From contig JAJEKV010000841.1 of assembly GCA_021234155.1 (NCBI GenBank), positions 1 to 64,000 on the forward strand: a stretch of DNA of 64,000 bases, written 5' to 3'. Both the position numbers and the translations under genes were made by a program. Positions 47,261-59,430 of this stretch are shown here, piece after piece. Source of the stretch: Isoetes taiwanensis (taxonomy: Eukaryota; Streptophyta; Lycopodiopsida; Isoetales; Isoetaceae). Numbering within the stretch: position 1 is the first letter of the stretch; each line of letters opens with the position of its first letter. The notes beneath the pieces were generated by a model. That model was not told the DNA's origin. It saw nothing but the letters and a program-made list of their open reading frames with translations, and did not search any database.

Positions 47261-48635
47261 CTGCATGACATTTCTCTATAGAGGCCCCAGCTCTAGTTTT
47301 CGCTTAGGATCTAGTTCACCCCGGCTTCTTCTCGGTAGGGTCGGTTCAAAGTGGGTCTTTGCATTTCGAATTTTTGGGGTAGGTCGGTTTCCTGGGGGTC
47401 GTTTCTTCGTGTCGCTCCAATTCTCCAAGCACTTTCAGTTCAAGGCTTGAGGCTCAGGGCCCGGCCACAATTAAACTTGTTTTACGCAGCCTTCTATTGA
47501 AGGCCCAGTGCGGGTTTTGTCACTGTCTTTTGACCTTCTATCGAAGGCCCAGTCTATTTTGGTTATGCTTGATTGATTTTAATGCCCGGCTATTGCTTTC
47601 TAGTCCCTTTTATCTGTTTCTACTTGCCTTGGCCTATTCCTATTTTCGTCCAGTTATTTCAAAATCGTTGTTCTGGCCTTACTCAGTTCAGTTCCTGTCT
47701 AATATAGCGTCAAAATAACCCATAAGGTCAAGCGCATGGCCATGAGACCCATAAAGCAAAGAACCTCATTAGGGTGCCCATGCATGCCTCTCTCGATAAG
47801 CCCCTTATTTTGGGCCCCAATGTCCTATCCTGCGCAATCGGCTCCTAATGCATCTTGATTTGCGGCCTTGACCAGAATTGTTGCGGATCCATTGCATGCC
47901 CTTAAGCGTTGGTCAAGCTCGACGCGGTCCAATCTACCATCATTCTCCGCGGAGACATCCGCTTTCGGTTGCCCTTAGAAAGTCGGGTACGGCTTTTTAG
48001 AGATCTTTGCTACAGTCGGTAGGGAGCCTCAAACAGCTCAATGGCACAACAATGTTCCATCATCGACCTACACATGTGCATGCTATGCCCCAAGAAGATA
48101 ATACAGTACCTAGGTCCAATGGCCGGCCCGGAGGATTTTCTTTTTTACATGAGGCATCCTTTTACAGTGAGGTCCCGGTGACCAGGGGGCTTCACCTGGT
48201 ATAGATTCTGAGCACACATCGTTTTGAGCCTAGTATACATACCCATATTGTAGGTCTTGAAGTGGCGATAAAGTGACACTCTGTTCAATTTCGTAATCAT
48301 GAGGTGGCCATTTTTTGGCTTTTTCACTGATAAATGATGCACATATCTATATATATGGAAGAGGGCAGTAAAAGTGTTTTTAGGCAAGACGCCGACGTCG
48401 AGCAAAGTCGACCGGGTTTTCATATGGAATATAGGTATACAATGGGTTTTTGGCAACCACACATGGCTAGTTCATTTTGGGGATGCCTTGTCTAGTTCAT
48501 TTCGCATCCCTACGGTATAGCAATGACGGCAATCACTTGAAAGGAACCGCCTTCTCTATCCGGAAGACCTCACCCCGGCGACTCTGCGCACGAAAGGAAG
48601 AATTATGCGGGTCCAGCTCGCCTACTACAACCGGA
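47261..48635. other. Repeat-like non-coding block
   Basis: Contains the duplicated phrase CCTTCTATTGAAGGCCCAGT / CCTTCTATCGAAGGCCCAGT (47491, 47533) and mixed GC-rich sequence resembling LTR or untranslated retroelement sequence. No coding domain. Confidence 0.35.
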
Positions 48636-48735
48636 AGTGGGCCATGATCTGAGAGGGGCCGGGCTATCATGTCAGGGATTATCGGGCCACTTGATCCATG
48701 GGCAATTTCTGTATAGCCCAGTAGCTTTCACGGTT

Positions 48736-48830
48736 CGTTTTGGTTTTGGTTTTGGTTTTGGTTTTGGTTTTGGTTTTGGTTTTGGTTTTGGTTTTGGTTT
48801 TGGTTTTAATTTTGGTTTTGGTTTTGGTTT
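48736..48830 (+). repeat. (GGTTTT)n microsatellite
   Basis: About 15 units of GGTTTT with one AATTTT interruption. It differs from the plant telomere repeat TTTAGGG. Confidence 0.95.
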
Positions 48831-48869
48831 GGTTGATCACGACCTATGAAATCACAAATAGGTTGGTAA

Positions 48870-49300
48870 AAACCCCACCGAAAAGAAAAAACACTTGATG
48901 CCGATCTTCATGCGATCTCCAAGGCCTTGCATGCCGGTAACTCTAATCCAATCCTTCCCCCGCAACTATATTGCTAGTCCCTACATATGTTATTAATGCT
49001 AGAGTCATAGCCTTCTACTAATTATTAGAAATCTCACAAAGCATAAAATATAACAAAGCATAACAAGCATCAACAAAAAAAAATGAATCCATTCATTCAC
49101 GGCTGTCGAGGCAGCTCTAGAAAGACTTCAATTTCTTTGAATCGGCTCTTCCCAAGGCAAATCAATCCGCTTTTACTTTGAATTTGGCCCTTTATGAGCA
49201 ATTTTGGCTGGTCTCCCAACCTGATCTCATCACCTTCGACAGTCTGGAGCTTCTCTTTGAGCTCTTCAATTGTAACTTGACTTGGGTGCCAATCTAAAAT
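48870..49300 (-). mobile_element. LTR-retrotransposon-like repeat, minus orientation
   Basis: Reverse complement of 15440-15800: ATCTTCATGCGATCTCCAAGGCCTTGCATG, CACAAAGCATAAAATATAAC and GCAGCTCTAGAAAGACTTCA all match. These are inverted, diverged copies of one family. Confidence 0.55.
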
Positions 49301-49486
49301 CATTCCAAAATAACGCAAAGCAAGTGGTATTGAACCACTTAAAAATAAAGAAATGCAGTGTTGAACATGCAAACACAACTACAACTGCAACAATAAATTA
49401 TGCAAAACCACTTATACATAGATGACACTAAGATTCATGACTCTAAGGGACTCTAACAAAGCAGTAACAATAAATATTGCAAAAAC

Positions 49487-49605
49487 CACATACAAAATCA
49501 CACAAGGCCCCCAAGGGATATGTGGACTTGACAAATACCCAAATTCCACATACAAAATCACACAAGGCCCCCAAGGGATTGTGGACTTGACAAATATTCA
49601 GAGTA
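49487..49605 (+). repeat. Tandem duplication of a 66-base unit
   Basis: CCACATACAAAATCACACAA...GACAAATA occurs twice (from 49487 and from 49547), differing by a few bases. Confidence 0.85.
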
Positions 49606-50940
49606 GTAAAGCAAAAGTTAGTAATGTAATCTAGCACCATGCCAATCACATGAACATTATGGAATAGGGTACACCACATAAATTATAATTACAATCTTGA
49701 TTCATCCACTACACTAACGATTAACATCACCATTATGGGAACATTAGACAGAGATGTTGCATCCTCGCAAGATGCACATAAAAATTATTTTGGCATGCAC
49801 CATTCCATAGATATACAAAATAGTATAGTCTGCGAAGTCTATAAAGGTCCCATAAATAGACGCCCATACTTACGCTTGACAATGTGAAACGCACCCACCA
49901 ACTATGATATGGCATCTAGATGGTGGTGTGAATCATAAACATGAGAACCGCACCATGCAGAATTTGAGAGACTCATTGTTGTGCTAGAGGATATTCTCCA
50001 ATTTTTATATGTAGTTTGCGAGATAAACGTCCTCAAATTGTGCTGCTTCCTTGAGCACTCGAAATAATCTTGAAGAACATAAGTTCGGCCATAAATGTCT
50101 GGGTAATCGGATGTGGAAGAGGGCTTCTTAAAGGGGATTGATGGTAAGAGATATTCTATGAGGTTACAAATTAAAGAAACATGCACGGCAATCTTTATGC
50201 CACTAAAAAAATGATGAAATAAATAAAACATAATAGAGTGGTTGCCTAGAACACCTATGACACATTCAAGTGCAAATCGAAGTTGCTAATGAGAATGATG
50301 CAGCGATTTATTCTACTGAAATTTTGAATGTCTAAACTCTAAGTGGGATGTCTCCACAGTAATTGACATTGAAAGTTGGCATGACCATCATGTGACTAAG
50401 GTCTACTTCTACATGTAACACATTGGTAATCGTGTTTTTACTTTGGTACTATCCGATTGCAACTGGGAGGGCTAATCGCAACAAATGCTTTATTAAGGTT
50501 AATGCTTGCTTATTAGGATGGACATAGCTCTATTAATCGATAGAAGCAAGGCTTTGATATTCCTAATAATCTATTGCCACTCGGCAAAACCTTTCACTTT
50601 TGGAGCAAAGGTAGAGACCTTGCAAAAGCGGTGGAGAACGAAGGTATGAATCACGGATAATTATATGAAGGTGAGATGCAAAAGACATCCGTTTTGTTTT
50701 GTACAAGTCATTTGTAAGGCTTCTTGATCTTCTTTTAATAGGCTATGGGGCTCTTCATTGGGGCCATTCAATTGAAAGGGCAGGATGATCATCCCATCAG
50801 GCATGTACATTAAGAGGATGTTGCATATGTAATTCCGGTTTCACCTATAAGACATGCCCTTTTTGTTACAGTAAAAGACACGTCACCTACTTCCTATAGA
50901 AGGTTGTTGGAAATCAAATTCTTTCAATTAGAATGGGGGC
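49606..50940. other. Stretch without a recognised gene
   Basis: AT-rich; no similarity found. It ends at the poly(T) that marks the 3' end of the LINE. Confidence 0.4.
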
Positions 50941-50950
50941 CCGCCATTGT

Positions 50951-52555
50951 TTTTTTTTTGAAGAATCTGTGTCATCAATATATTAAAAGAATGGTAATGT
51001 TACAAAGCAAGTGAGGAGGAAGGAGAACCGGCCCTTAAAGAGGCAAATGATACCTCGACACTCCACAACAAACTCACGTAAAAAACTGCAACTCTCGGCC
51101 AGACAAAACTCAGGCCATCACCATTTACAACACCCAAGAAGTCCGGCCAAATGGCAAACTTCCCTTCTACTAATCTCGGAACACCGGAAAGCTTTGAAAA
51201 TAGTTTGTACTGAGTCGAGGAATCGAGAGGCCGCAGTCGCTTTGAATCCCCGAAAGATCCACAACCGCCGCTTCCAAATCAGCCACACCAACTAGGCCAT
51301 ACGGATGCAAGGCTTGCTGCCACAAGAGCGCCAAGCACCGGGATACACATGAAGCAAAGAAGCCGGCTAGTCAATCTCACCAAACAGCCCTAACCCAATC
51401 CCAGCAACCTACAAGTGAGGGCATAAAACCAGACAATGCTCCACGGTCTCACGATGAAGGCCACAACAAGGGCAGAGAGGGCTCACACCCGGCCTAAACT
51501 AACTCACAAGGGCATTCACCACGAGCAGTTGGTGCACCACGCCCGCAGGAAGCACCCTAACCTTTGGTGGGGAAGTGACCTCCATGTCCACGCCCAAACC
51601 GAAGCCACCGAGAACCCGAAAAGCTGCAGAGACCACTTGCTCGAAGGGGCATGTCATGAATAGCCGACGACCGATAACAAGACAACACAAAACAAGAAGA
51701 CACAACATCCGGATGAACCTTCCAAACCTGCACCACCACATCATCCTAAGGGACTATAGGTATGTGTAGCGGAATACTCCCCGCCACTTGTTCCTAGATA
51801 GCCCCACACGCCCCAGCGAAAAGCTTAGCTCGAAGAACTCACACGGGTTAGCTGACCACCCCAATACCAATCCTCCAAAGGTGAGCCAGCCATTTCGCCC
51901 AACGGCAACCTCGTCCGAGCATGCATGGTGGCGACCAAGGGCAAGTCTTGGGGTAGAGGAACCCACAAGAAAGGAGAAGAGTGGTGATAAACCGAGGCAT
52001 AATCTAGCTGGAAGAGCACACGGCCCCCCAACACCCCCGGGTGAGAAAAGGGGATGCATGTGGGAAAGGCGGGAGACCATACAAGCGGTGCGAGGGCAAC
52101 TCCACATGCCGGGCCGGCTTCCCCAAATGCCACACAATGGCGAAGAGATCGCAACAATAGCGCCACACCAGAGAAGATGCTCCATCTGCATAATGCTCCA
52201 AACAAACTTGGAGACCAACACCTTACTATGCAAAGTGCCAAATCCGGAATGGCCAAGCCCCCCATCCTCCCGAAATGGAGACTTCCACCAAGCCACTTTA
52301 ACAATGCCCTTCATCATCCCGCCACATAAAATTTCGAACAATCTTATCCAAAGCTCAGATCTTACCCTTAGGAGCTAACATCGCAGATGCTATATACACA
52401 CGAGTGCTACAAAGTACTGACTTGGCAATAGTGATCCTACCTGCCATGGACAACTTGCTACCCTTCCACCAATTGAGGTGTTTCTGCAACCCCTGCAAAA
52501 TCTCATCCCACACCCTCCCCATGGAAACATCCCTCCAAAGGAATAAACCAACATT
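50951..52555 (-). mobile_element. LINE (plant L1-type) 3' half with reverse transcriptase C-terminus
   Basis: Minus-strand reading gives WWKGSKLSMAGRITIAKSVL (52355-52558), a hallmark after the RT palm. Then come LDKIVRNFMWRDDEG, VAWWKSPFREDGGLGHSGFG and FVWSIMQ, the usual GGLG region. Near 51450 follows PLCPCCGLHRETVEHCLVLC, a zf-RVT zinc-binding motif. Frameshifts and stops are frequent. The 3' end at 50951-50962 is a T-run on the plus strand (poly(A) on minus), preceded by the usual ATTAATATATTG-type tail. The 5' part is missing: LINE sequence stops at about 52555, where island A begins. Confidence 0.85.
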
Positions 52556-53479
52556 CAATTAAATTGGGATTATGTCTATTCCAAAATCGGGCAACAGTAT
52601 AAGCCTTTTATTGACCATTATATTGAATTAACCACACTTTTAATCGAAGTTCATTTTCGGGCTAGGAAGTTGCATTTTATGTTGAAATGCAAAGGCATTC
52701 AAATATTCGATGCAAATGACCCATATTATGATAGAATGTTGGCAATATAAAAAGTAGGAAATTGCTTATTAATTCGCACCATCACGGACGACAAACGAAA
52801 TCTAAACATTGAACTTGTAGTGCTTTTACGATAAATAACAAAGCAAGCAAGTTGTTACAAAAACAGATTTTCGTGGTTCAAATCGCACGTGGCGCGATTT
52901 TCTTGGCATAAATAACGCATTATAATGGAACATAAACTTAAAAAACTAATCCGATTCATCGTCGACAGCGCCAGCGCTAAGCCGGTTTGAGATCCTGTCG
53001 ATCATGAACAAACCATGCTCTGGATTCCATATAAGATGGATTACAACATCAAAGGGATCAGGATAGAAGCGGACGGGGTTCATAGCAACGACATCAAGCT
53101 AGTCCTGAAGTTCTATTTCTAGCTCGCGGCACCTGCAGAGGTCCACATGGTTCATCTTGCAGGTAATAGAATGTGCCATGAAGGCGGAGGCCGAAGCCGA
53201 TGGTTTGCAAATTTCATGCATACCTATTTATACACACCTAAATTATTGACGGTATATACATACAAATTATTGCAAGTATAGCAAACCATACACATAATGT
53301 AAAAAAACAATACGTACATAGAACCAATAATGCTGATATAAGAACACAATATATATTCGAATGAGGTTGGTGTAAAGTATATTTCATATTCAAAACTTTT
53401 TGGAAAGTGTATTTCCTGTATACATATATATCAAAAAAGTTCCCTTTCTAGAACGATTTTCTCAAGGTCCCTGTCAATT

Positions 53480-53790
53480 TCCCCTGTCCGATCAAGTTGC
53501 GGGTATAGTGTTTATATCTCTTCGACCGTTTTTCCTGAAGCTATTTCGTGCAAGACACTAACAAAGCGAAGCAGGAAGTCATCTTTGTCAAAATCTTGAG
53601 GATGATAGGATGGCGGATTCAATGACTGTGATTGATTGAAGCAACACTTTAGAGCCGCCATCATCCACCATGATCATGCCTTCCTTATCCTCAACACCTA
53701 GGGCATCCATCATGTTGCGCAAGCATTTCACAAATATCTTTTACCGGCCGGTTCTTTAGGGTTTGTGAATGAAGCACATTTGCTTTGATC
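53480..53790 (-). pseudogene. Unrecognised coding fragment, repeated at 63.8-64.0 kb
   Basis: The minus strand reads VKCLRNMMDALGVEDKEGMI with a one-base slip, then FNQSQSLNPPSYHPQDFDKD and LLRFVSVLHEIASGKTVEEI. The second copy (63810-64000) reads IKHLSNMMGELGIENKDDII and NQARATNPPSYDPKN. Amino-acid conservation across the two copies, despite DNA divergence, shows it was once protein-coding. The family is not recognised. Confidence 0.5.
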
Positions 53791-54148
53791 CCATGGCCCA
53801 ATCTCTATTTAGCTCAGTACTACTTTCAAAACATCCCTGTATATTTCTATGCTCCATAGATGACCAAATTGCTAACGAAAATGCATCAAGGCCTGGTCCA
53901 ACATCTCCTTCGTGATACTAGGCGCTGGTAAACATATTTGGTACGTGTCTCAAATGGTTGTTGCGGATACCATGACTTTTCAAACGTTGCTTTTAGGTAA
54001 CGCTTCTACATAGCACACCATTCAAATCAAAGACCAGTGTTTTTGGTGGGGAAGCCGTATCATTTCTGTAAAGGCTTAACAATAACGTATGAGATGAAAG
54101 AAATGGAAAACGAAAACGCGCCAGGCGCGATTTCATTAATGATGCATG

Positions 54149-54352
54149 TCAACATAATTTAAAAATATGATCTCTAAGTAACTCTAAATCGCGCCAGGCG
54201 CGATTTCTATATGCTTGTAGTTTGTAAAATGCATGGATATCAAAAAAAGGAACATTGTCACGATACCTTTCATCTTCATCATTCCCCGTGGTGTCTTCTT
54301 CCATTGCATCTTTTTTCTGAGTTGTCTCCGGTCTGCTAGAAGCACCAACCAC
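54149..54352 (-). CDS. Unrecognised coding fragment (island A)
   Basis: 67 residues: acidic MEEDTTGNDEDERYRD, then FFDIHAFYKLQAYRNRAWRD and LELLRDHIFKLC. A palindrome of the island family lies at 54186, within the 3' end of this frame. Probably an exon of the same minus-strand unit as 55.2-56.5 kb. Not identified. Confidence 0.35.
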   Translation of the reverse strand: MVGASSRPETTQKKDAMEEDTTGNDEDERYRDNVPFFDIHAFYKLQAYRNRAWRDLELLRDHIFKLC

Positions 54353-54639
54353 ATCAGTTGAGATCTGTACAGTGTGAACTATGCTTGATAGTTCATTACT
54401 CTTTACGCTAACCTGGCTAGTGTTTTCCGATTTGGAGTCTGTTTCATCATCATTATTGTTATTATCATCATCCTTGTTATTGTCATCCTATTCTATATTT
54501 CCACTGTCAAGGATGTTCACAGGCATGTCGATAGGTACTTGGTGATCTATCTGCTCGTCGGTGTCATCCATGAAGTTGGTACCATGCAATGCCTGTCTCA
54601 TAATCTCCCATTCTTTAAGCAAAATCAAGGTATTTCGGC

Positions 54640-54980
54640 CTTAGAGGTAGAAGCTTTGCTTTTTGCACACCGGGCCGATTGGTCTCCTAGGTGCTTCCTC
54701 TAGTACTTTCTCAAAGAAGAGGTCCAAATTTTTTTGGCTCGATCATCCGGAGACGACGCCTCGGCATTTCCTTGCTAACTTCAAAGCTTCTCTACCGGGA
54801 TGTAACCTCCAACGTGAAGTTCCCGCAGAAGTTGTTTCCAATGGACAAAATGCTTCAATGAGATCTTTGGGAAAGGTCCATAGAGAACCCGTTCTTGTTT
54901 AGCTTCCCCTTATGTGAAGTTAGGAGCTCATACTTAATGTGGCCCACAAGAACCGGGTCGCCCTCGTTTTCTTCCTCTTC
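54640..54980 (-). pseudogene. Unrecognised coding fragment with stops (island A)
   Basis: The minus strand reads DPVLVGHIKYELLTSHKGKL, NKNGFSMDLSQRSH, a stop, SILSIGNNFCGNFTLEV, then EMPRRRLRMIEPKKFGPLLR. Two in-frame stops break it. It is in order with the fragment at 55211-55687 and may continue it. Confidence 0.4.
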
Positions 54981-55210
54981 TTCCTCTAACTCTTCCACGA
55001 CCTTGACACCCTTCCCTTGTCTTCTTGCTCCGGATAGAAGACGTTTAGCAGATGCGCGTTCATCTAACCCGATAGCACCGCCATGCTAGTTTGTCTCCAT
55101 CCGGTTTTCCTTAAGCCTTTCATATTCCTTATCATCCATCATGGCTATCATAATAATAAGCACATGAGAAATTTTACTTCTTTGTCTGGCCGAAGTCAAT
55201 GTCCTTGTTT

Positions 55211-55839
55211 TCATCTATGAGGATCACCGTCGATGACTTTCACGCATTCTAAGTCATTTTGCAGCAGGTTAGAGCAAAATGCATAGGACATGTCGGAGGG
55301 ACATATAGTGACAATAGTGTAATTCATCTCCGTCGTGAAACCACTACATATGTTGAAGAACGTATTATAGTCATCAAGCGACCATCTGGTGCCTCCGCTA
55401 TCAAGCACGAAGAGTGTGATATCATGGGCACCTGCACCCACTTCTGGCAAGGCACACTTGAAACCAGTGGACACTTGATAAAAAAACGTGGATTCCGTTT
55501 CCGGGGTCTGCTTCACCAACGCGACTTTTCGTTTCAAGTCGGATGCAACTTTAGTGTGCATCCCTTTAAGGTTTGCAAGGTTCTTCAACTTCTGCTGCTT
55601 GACAAAGTCTTTGGACCAAAATACATACTTCTTTAGGTCGTCGTTGGAGACGTTATTTGCACGAGTCCTAACTCCGACAATGACCATTCTCCTGTAAGCC
55701 TTTGTAATTCCTCACCAACTGCCTTTTTGAGCACTCTAATGTTTTTCAGCTCATCGCATGCATCTTCAAAGGATTCCATAGCATTGGATGCTGAGGTTTT
55801 CTTGTAAAGGATTTCCTTTCTGATTAACCTATGGGTCAA
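55211..55839 (-). CDS. Unrecognised protein with alpha/beta-like core (island A)
   Basis: Two overlapping frames: KNIRVLKKAVGEELQRLTGEW (to 55633), then a 158-residue frame with KKYVFWSKDFVKQQKLKNLA, HDITLFVLDSGGTRWSLDDY and YTIVTICPSDMSYAFCSNLL. Alternating hydrophobic strands and the VLDSGGTRW segment suggest a Rossmann-like or methyltransferase-like fold, but no catalytic motif can be assigned. The two frames join with one shift near 55690. It reads in line with neighbours at 56053-56484 and 54640-54980. Confidence 0.45.
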
Positions 55840-56052
55840 AGCATGGAGGTGGGGGACACTTTTTGTGTCAGCGACACATGGTGCTTAGTGGGTGCTTTCT
55901 GGGGCTATTTTCTTTGTATTTTCGAAAAATATTTTTCTTTCATTTTTTTGATATTTTTCCCTGAAACGCATTCACATTACGCCTTGGAATACAAAATTTC
56001 AGCTTCATCGGAGTTACAGAAAAAAAGATAAAAATAAGTAAAGTTTTCAGCA

Positions 56053-56484
56053 TTAGGTGCTTATGGGGTGCTTGGCTGGCGCAAAAGTGCCCCCCAGCTC
56101 TATGCTTTGACCCCTATCCAGAACTGAGATCAGTTCTTGATCGTCCAATCCCTGGGCCTTCCTCATCTCTGTTATATGGATATCAAAAATTGATGTGTCA
56201 ACAGAAGGAAATCTTTCTTGTGAATCTGGCAACTTCTTCTCCATGTAGGCATCCCAGAATTCATTCCATTTCTCCCATACTAGATCTGAAGCAAAAACTA
56301 TCTTGCAGGCATCCTTGGGTACAGTTGGTTCTTCGGCAGCATCACCCTTTTCATCTCCTTTTTTTTTCTTTGATCTGGTGCTCTTGGTCTTGTCCGTATT
56401 ATAGTCGGCTAAAGTGTCCTTTCCAAAGAACTTAAATTCGCTTTTGATGGCCCTATCTGGTCGGCATTGGCTTCCCATATTCAA
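56053..56484 (-). CDS. Unrecognised protein fragment with Lys-rich linker (island A)
   Basis: 143 residues: CRPDRAIKSEFKFFGKDTLA, a Lys-rich segment STRSKKKKGDEKGD (possible nuclear localisation), then VFASDLVWEKWNEFWDAYME and HITEMRKAQGLDDQELISVL. Good protein-like composition, with stops only at the ends. It lies immediately before the large inverted repeat. The family is not recognised. Confidence 0.45.
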   Translation of the reverse strand: MNMGSQCRPDRAIKSEFKFFGKDTLADYNTDKTKSTRSKKKKGDEKGDAAEEPTVPKDACKIVFASDLVWEKWNEFWDAYMEKKLPDSQERFPSVDTSIFDIHITEMRKAQGLDDQELISVLDRGQSIELGGTFAPAKHPIST

Positions 56485-56577
56485 TCCATCGGTTCGAGCA
56501 TGCGTTGCTTATATATAGGGACTGCAAGGAATAACTTTGTTAGCTTCATAATCGTGAATTCAAACAATCCTTCTAGT

Positions 56578-56970
56578 TTAAAATTGCGCCAGGCGCGATT
56601 TCATATCAGATGGCAAATCGCGCCAGGCGCGATTTGCCTACTCGAAAGAACAACGGCTGCCGTTTCTCGTCAAATAAGCAAATCGTGCCTGGCGCGATTT
56701 CATAGTAGAATGAAAATTGCGCCACGCTCGATTTGCCTACCCTGATAAGAAATGGCTATCTTCAAGGATAGCCAAGTTTCCTTAGAGTTAGAGTAGGCAA
56801 ATCGCGCGGGCGCAATTCTTTCATTTCTACGAGAAATCGCCAGCACCCATTTGCTTATATGACGCGGAACGGCTACCATTCCAGGAAGCCTTTGCTCTTC
56901 AGACTAGGCAAATCGCGCCTGGCGCGTTTTGCCATCTGATATGAAATCGCGCCTGGCGCGATTTGCAAAT
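56578..56970. repeat. 390-base inverted repeat built of smaller palindromes
   Basis: The centre is near 56762 (GGCTATCTTCAAGGATAGCC). The left arm 56578-56759 and right arm 56765-56970 match in reverse complement over their length: TTTCATATCAGATGGCAAA at both outer ends, CAAATAAGCAAA / TTTGCTTATATG in the middle, GATTTGCCTACC / GTAGGCAAATC near the centre. Each arm also holds four to five AAATCGCGCC...GGCGCGATTT palindromes. Confidence 0.85.
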
Positions 56971-56999
56971 ACGAAAAAGAAAAATGAGGGAAGATAATT

Positions 57000-57525
57000 A
57001 CCTTTTGTATAAGAAAGTTTTTCCCATGTCATTTAGGAGTGCGCTTATTTGCTATTGCTTTCGGCGGTGTTGTTGAGCAGCCAGAGCCAAGAAGTTCGGC
57101 GAGAATCATGGCTTTGTAGAACAACCGATTCCCGGTATGTTGTGCCTTCTTGATCGAACCTTTTGGGCCTCTATTGAATTGGCCATCTATTATCATAAAA
57201 TGTATGTGCAGGTTCTCGATGAAGTCTTCGACTTGCTCCAAATGATTACCTTCTTTGTTACGGTATCGACAAGACTACATCTGCAGGCATTGGCACTGCC
57301 ACGGATTTTCGATCATCTTTGTTCACTATTTCCAAGGAATGCCGCTTGTCATACCTTCTGGCGATATAAATAGCTTTTAGTGGACTGAAAAGCCTATCCA
57401 CGTGGATTTGGATGGGTGAAGCTCGTGGTTGATGGATACTTGTCGGCATATTTTTTAGTTTTCTCATTGCCTCCAACCGCCTCGGCCTTGTCATACCATC
57501 ACTTGTAAGGCATGGTGTCACTCAC
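57000..57525 (-). CDS. Unrecognised coding fragments (island A)
   Basis: Frame 1 (57258-57521) includes KAIYIARRYDKRHSLEIVNK and RKSVAVPMPADVVLSIP. After a shift near 57255, frame 2 (57029-57241) includes EQVEDFIENLHIHFMIIDGQ and KAQHTGNRLFYKAMILAELL. Composition is consistent across the join. Probably one exon with a frame error. Not identified. Confidence 0.4.
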
Positions 57526-57644
57526 GTGGTTTCCCCGCCTTTAGAGCTAGCTTCTTATCCTTCTTTGCACGTAAGTAGACAGCCCGAGGGCCCTCGTGCT
57601 AATGGCTCGTCGAGCAAACCGTAGTAAAGCCCTCGTGATATTCA

Positions 57645-59430
57645 TTTTTTTTTTTTTTTTTTTTTTTTTTTGAAAGCAAGATTTTTATATTTTTTATTAA
57701 TAATAGTATGTAAAAACATTTATTTGTGGCTCCATAGTAGCTCGATATCCTAGGCATTTCAGCACAATCTACCCAAGTATGAAGTAAAAGGCAAGCATGC
57801 CATTATACAATCCATCTCCAAGACCGATCCCGATATATACCGAAGAAGAAGATACCGTTAAGATCCACCTCCAGAAAATGCAAATGCAATTGGGCGAACA
57901 AAGAAAGTGGGAGCTTCTTCCCTCGCGTTAACTTCGGCCCATACACAATCGTACCTTAGTACTATTGGAAGAATGCAAATCCCTTTCCAATTTCTCGTAC
58001 TAAAGAGTATACATTCTCACCATCTTCTTTAGGATACAAATGCAAAGGCCTCTCCCAATGGAGTGGTCCACTTCCACTTCAGCTGCCCATGGACACTTGC
58101 AATGGGTTTCTTCTTCCTTGCGCTCTACCAGCTAGAAGAAAAGCCAAAGCTTAAAGCTCCCCATCCCCGGCCGAGCTCATAACCCACCATTCAACCAGAT
58201 AGCGACTATAGGAGCATGCGGTCCTCCCGGCCCCATGTCCCACATAGAATCACATTCCACGAGGCGATTTGCTTTCATGCCGAGACTTTTCTAATATCCA
58301 CACCTTCTTCCAATTTGGGATGGAAGCGGGCCAACATGAGAGAGAACTAGACTCTATCCAAGTTACATGTGCTCCACATCTAAAGCAAATCAAGACTAGA
58401 CCAACATAAAACAATGCTGCCATATGCACCCAAATATCTCTACAACAAAAAGGGTATTTGAAGTTAAAGTCCACCATTCTTGAAGAGTCTCCTTTGCTCA
58501 CCCACACAAAGATGATCGCTCAAGGACTAGCACACTAAATATATCTCAAGACTATTCGCCCCGAGATAAAACTACCGCAAGAATATTACACTTAGATGCC
58601 TGGAAATTTGAATAAATCTAATGCACTATTCTCGTGGAGCCCAATGCAGCAGAAAAGAATCAAGGCATACCCAAGCTAAATCTGATCAGCAAGTGAACAT
58701 CGGATAATATGGTTGCACATTCCGTTCATGTTTGCCCCTAACCGAGATGCAATGTAATGACACGTGACCCTTGAAAAGAAGGTATCCTTCATGTTTAAAA
58801 TGAGAAAAATGCAACCAACTAGTATTGCTTAATATCTTTCCACGGTGAGAACGAAAACAGAATATGTTGATCCATTAGCTGCAGTGAGTGCACCAAATCC
58901 TTTCTGCAACCGCCTAAAACCCCCCTCGAAGCTGCAGGTGAGTGCAGCAAAATCCTGTCCCGCGATGAGTCACGGTCTAGAAAGCTACAATGAGTGCAAA
59001 AAGATATCCATCCTACATCCGAGAAAGAAATCTGGCCCCAAGTCAAACATCAAGAAAGATAATAAAGCATACCATTGTGATTGAATCTCCTCCGAAGCAA
59101 GAACAGGGCTATCGAACTAGGCCATGTCCATGCAGGATGGCCTCCCATTCTGGTTAAATCGCGGAAAAGAAAGCATGGCGACTATTCTAACCTTAGGATC
59201 TTGTGTTAAAGGGTTCTTCAGAGCTAAGGCGAGCTCCAAATAAAACCACTTTACCGCAAAGCCTGAATCGTTGGCGCTTAGTACCCTGCTCCAATCAGCA
59301 AATAACAACAGAAATGCGAAGCCAGTGGTCAAGGATGATCCTTCGACCACTCTTCCAGCAAAAATAGAAGATTAGCTGCTCTGCACGAGATGGGCGGCCG
59401 CCTGCCGCCGCCCTAGGCGCAACCTAACCC
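57645..59430 (-). mobile_element. Retroposon-like insertion with poly(A) tail
   Basis: On the minus strand it ends in ATTAATAAAAAATATAAAAATCTTGCTTTC followed by about 25 A residues (57645-57670 on plus), the form of a plant non-LTR element 3' end. The 5' side may begin near 59430 with GTCGCTAGGGTTAGGTTGCG. No reverse transcriptase motif is present, so it is a non-autonomous or internally deleted copy. A target-site duplication was not found. Confidence 0.5.

Noticed and set aside
48637-48849. A 70-residue open frame made of repeating FG
   Set aside because: It is only the translation of the (GGTTTT)n microsatellite; FG-repeat nucleoporin was considered and dropped.
51788-52378. 196-residue plus-strand frame
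   Set aside because: It is the reverse strand of the LINE RT C-terminus, which carries the recognisable motifs.
54111-54207. Palindromes of island A as restriction-site or operator arrays of bacterial origin
   Set aside because: Spacing is irregular, the copies sit among intron-like plant sequence, and no bacterial-type genes or ribosome binding sites are present.
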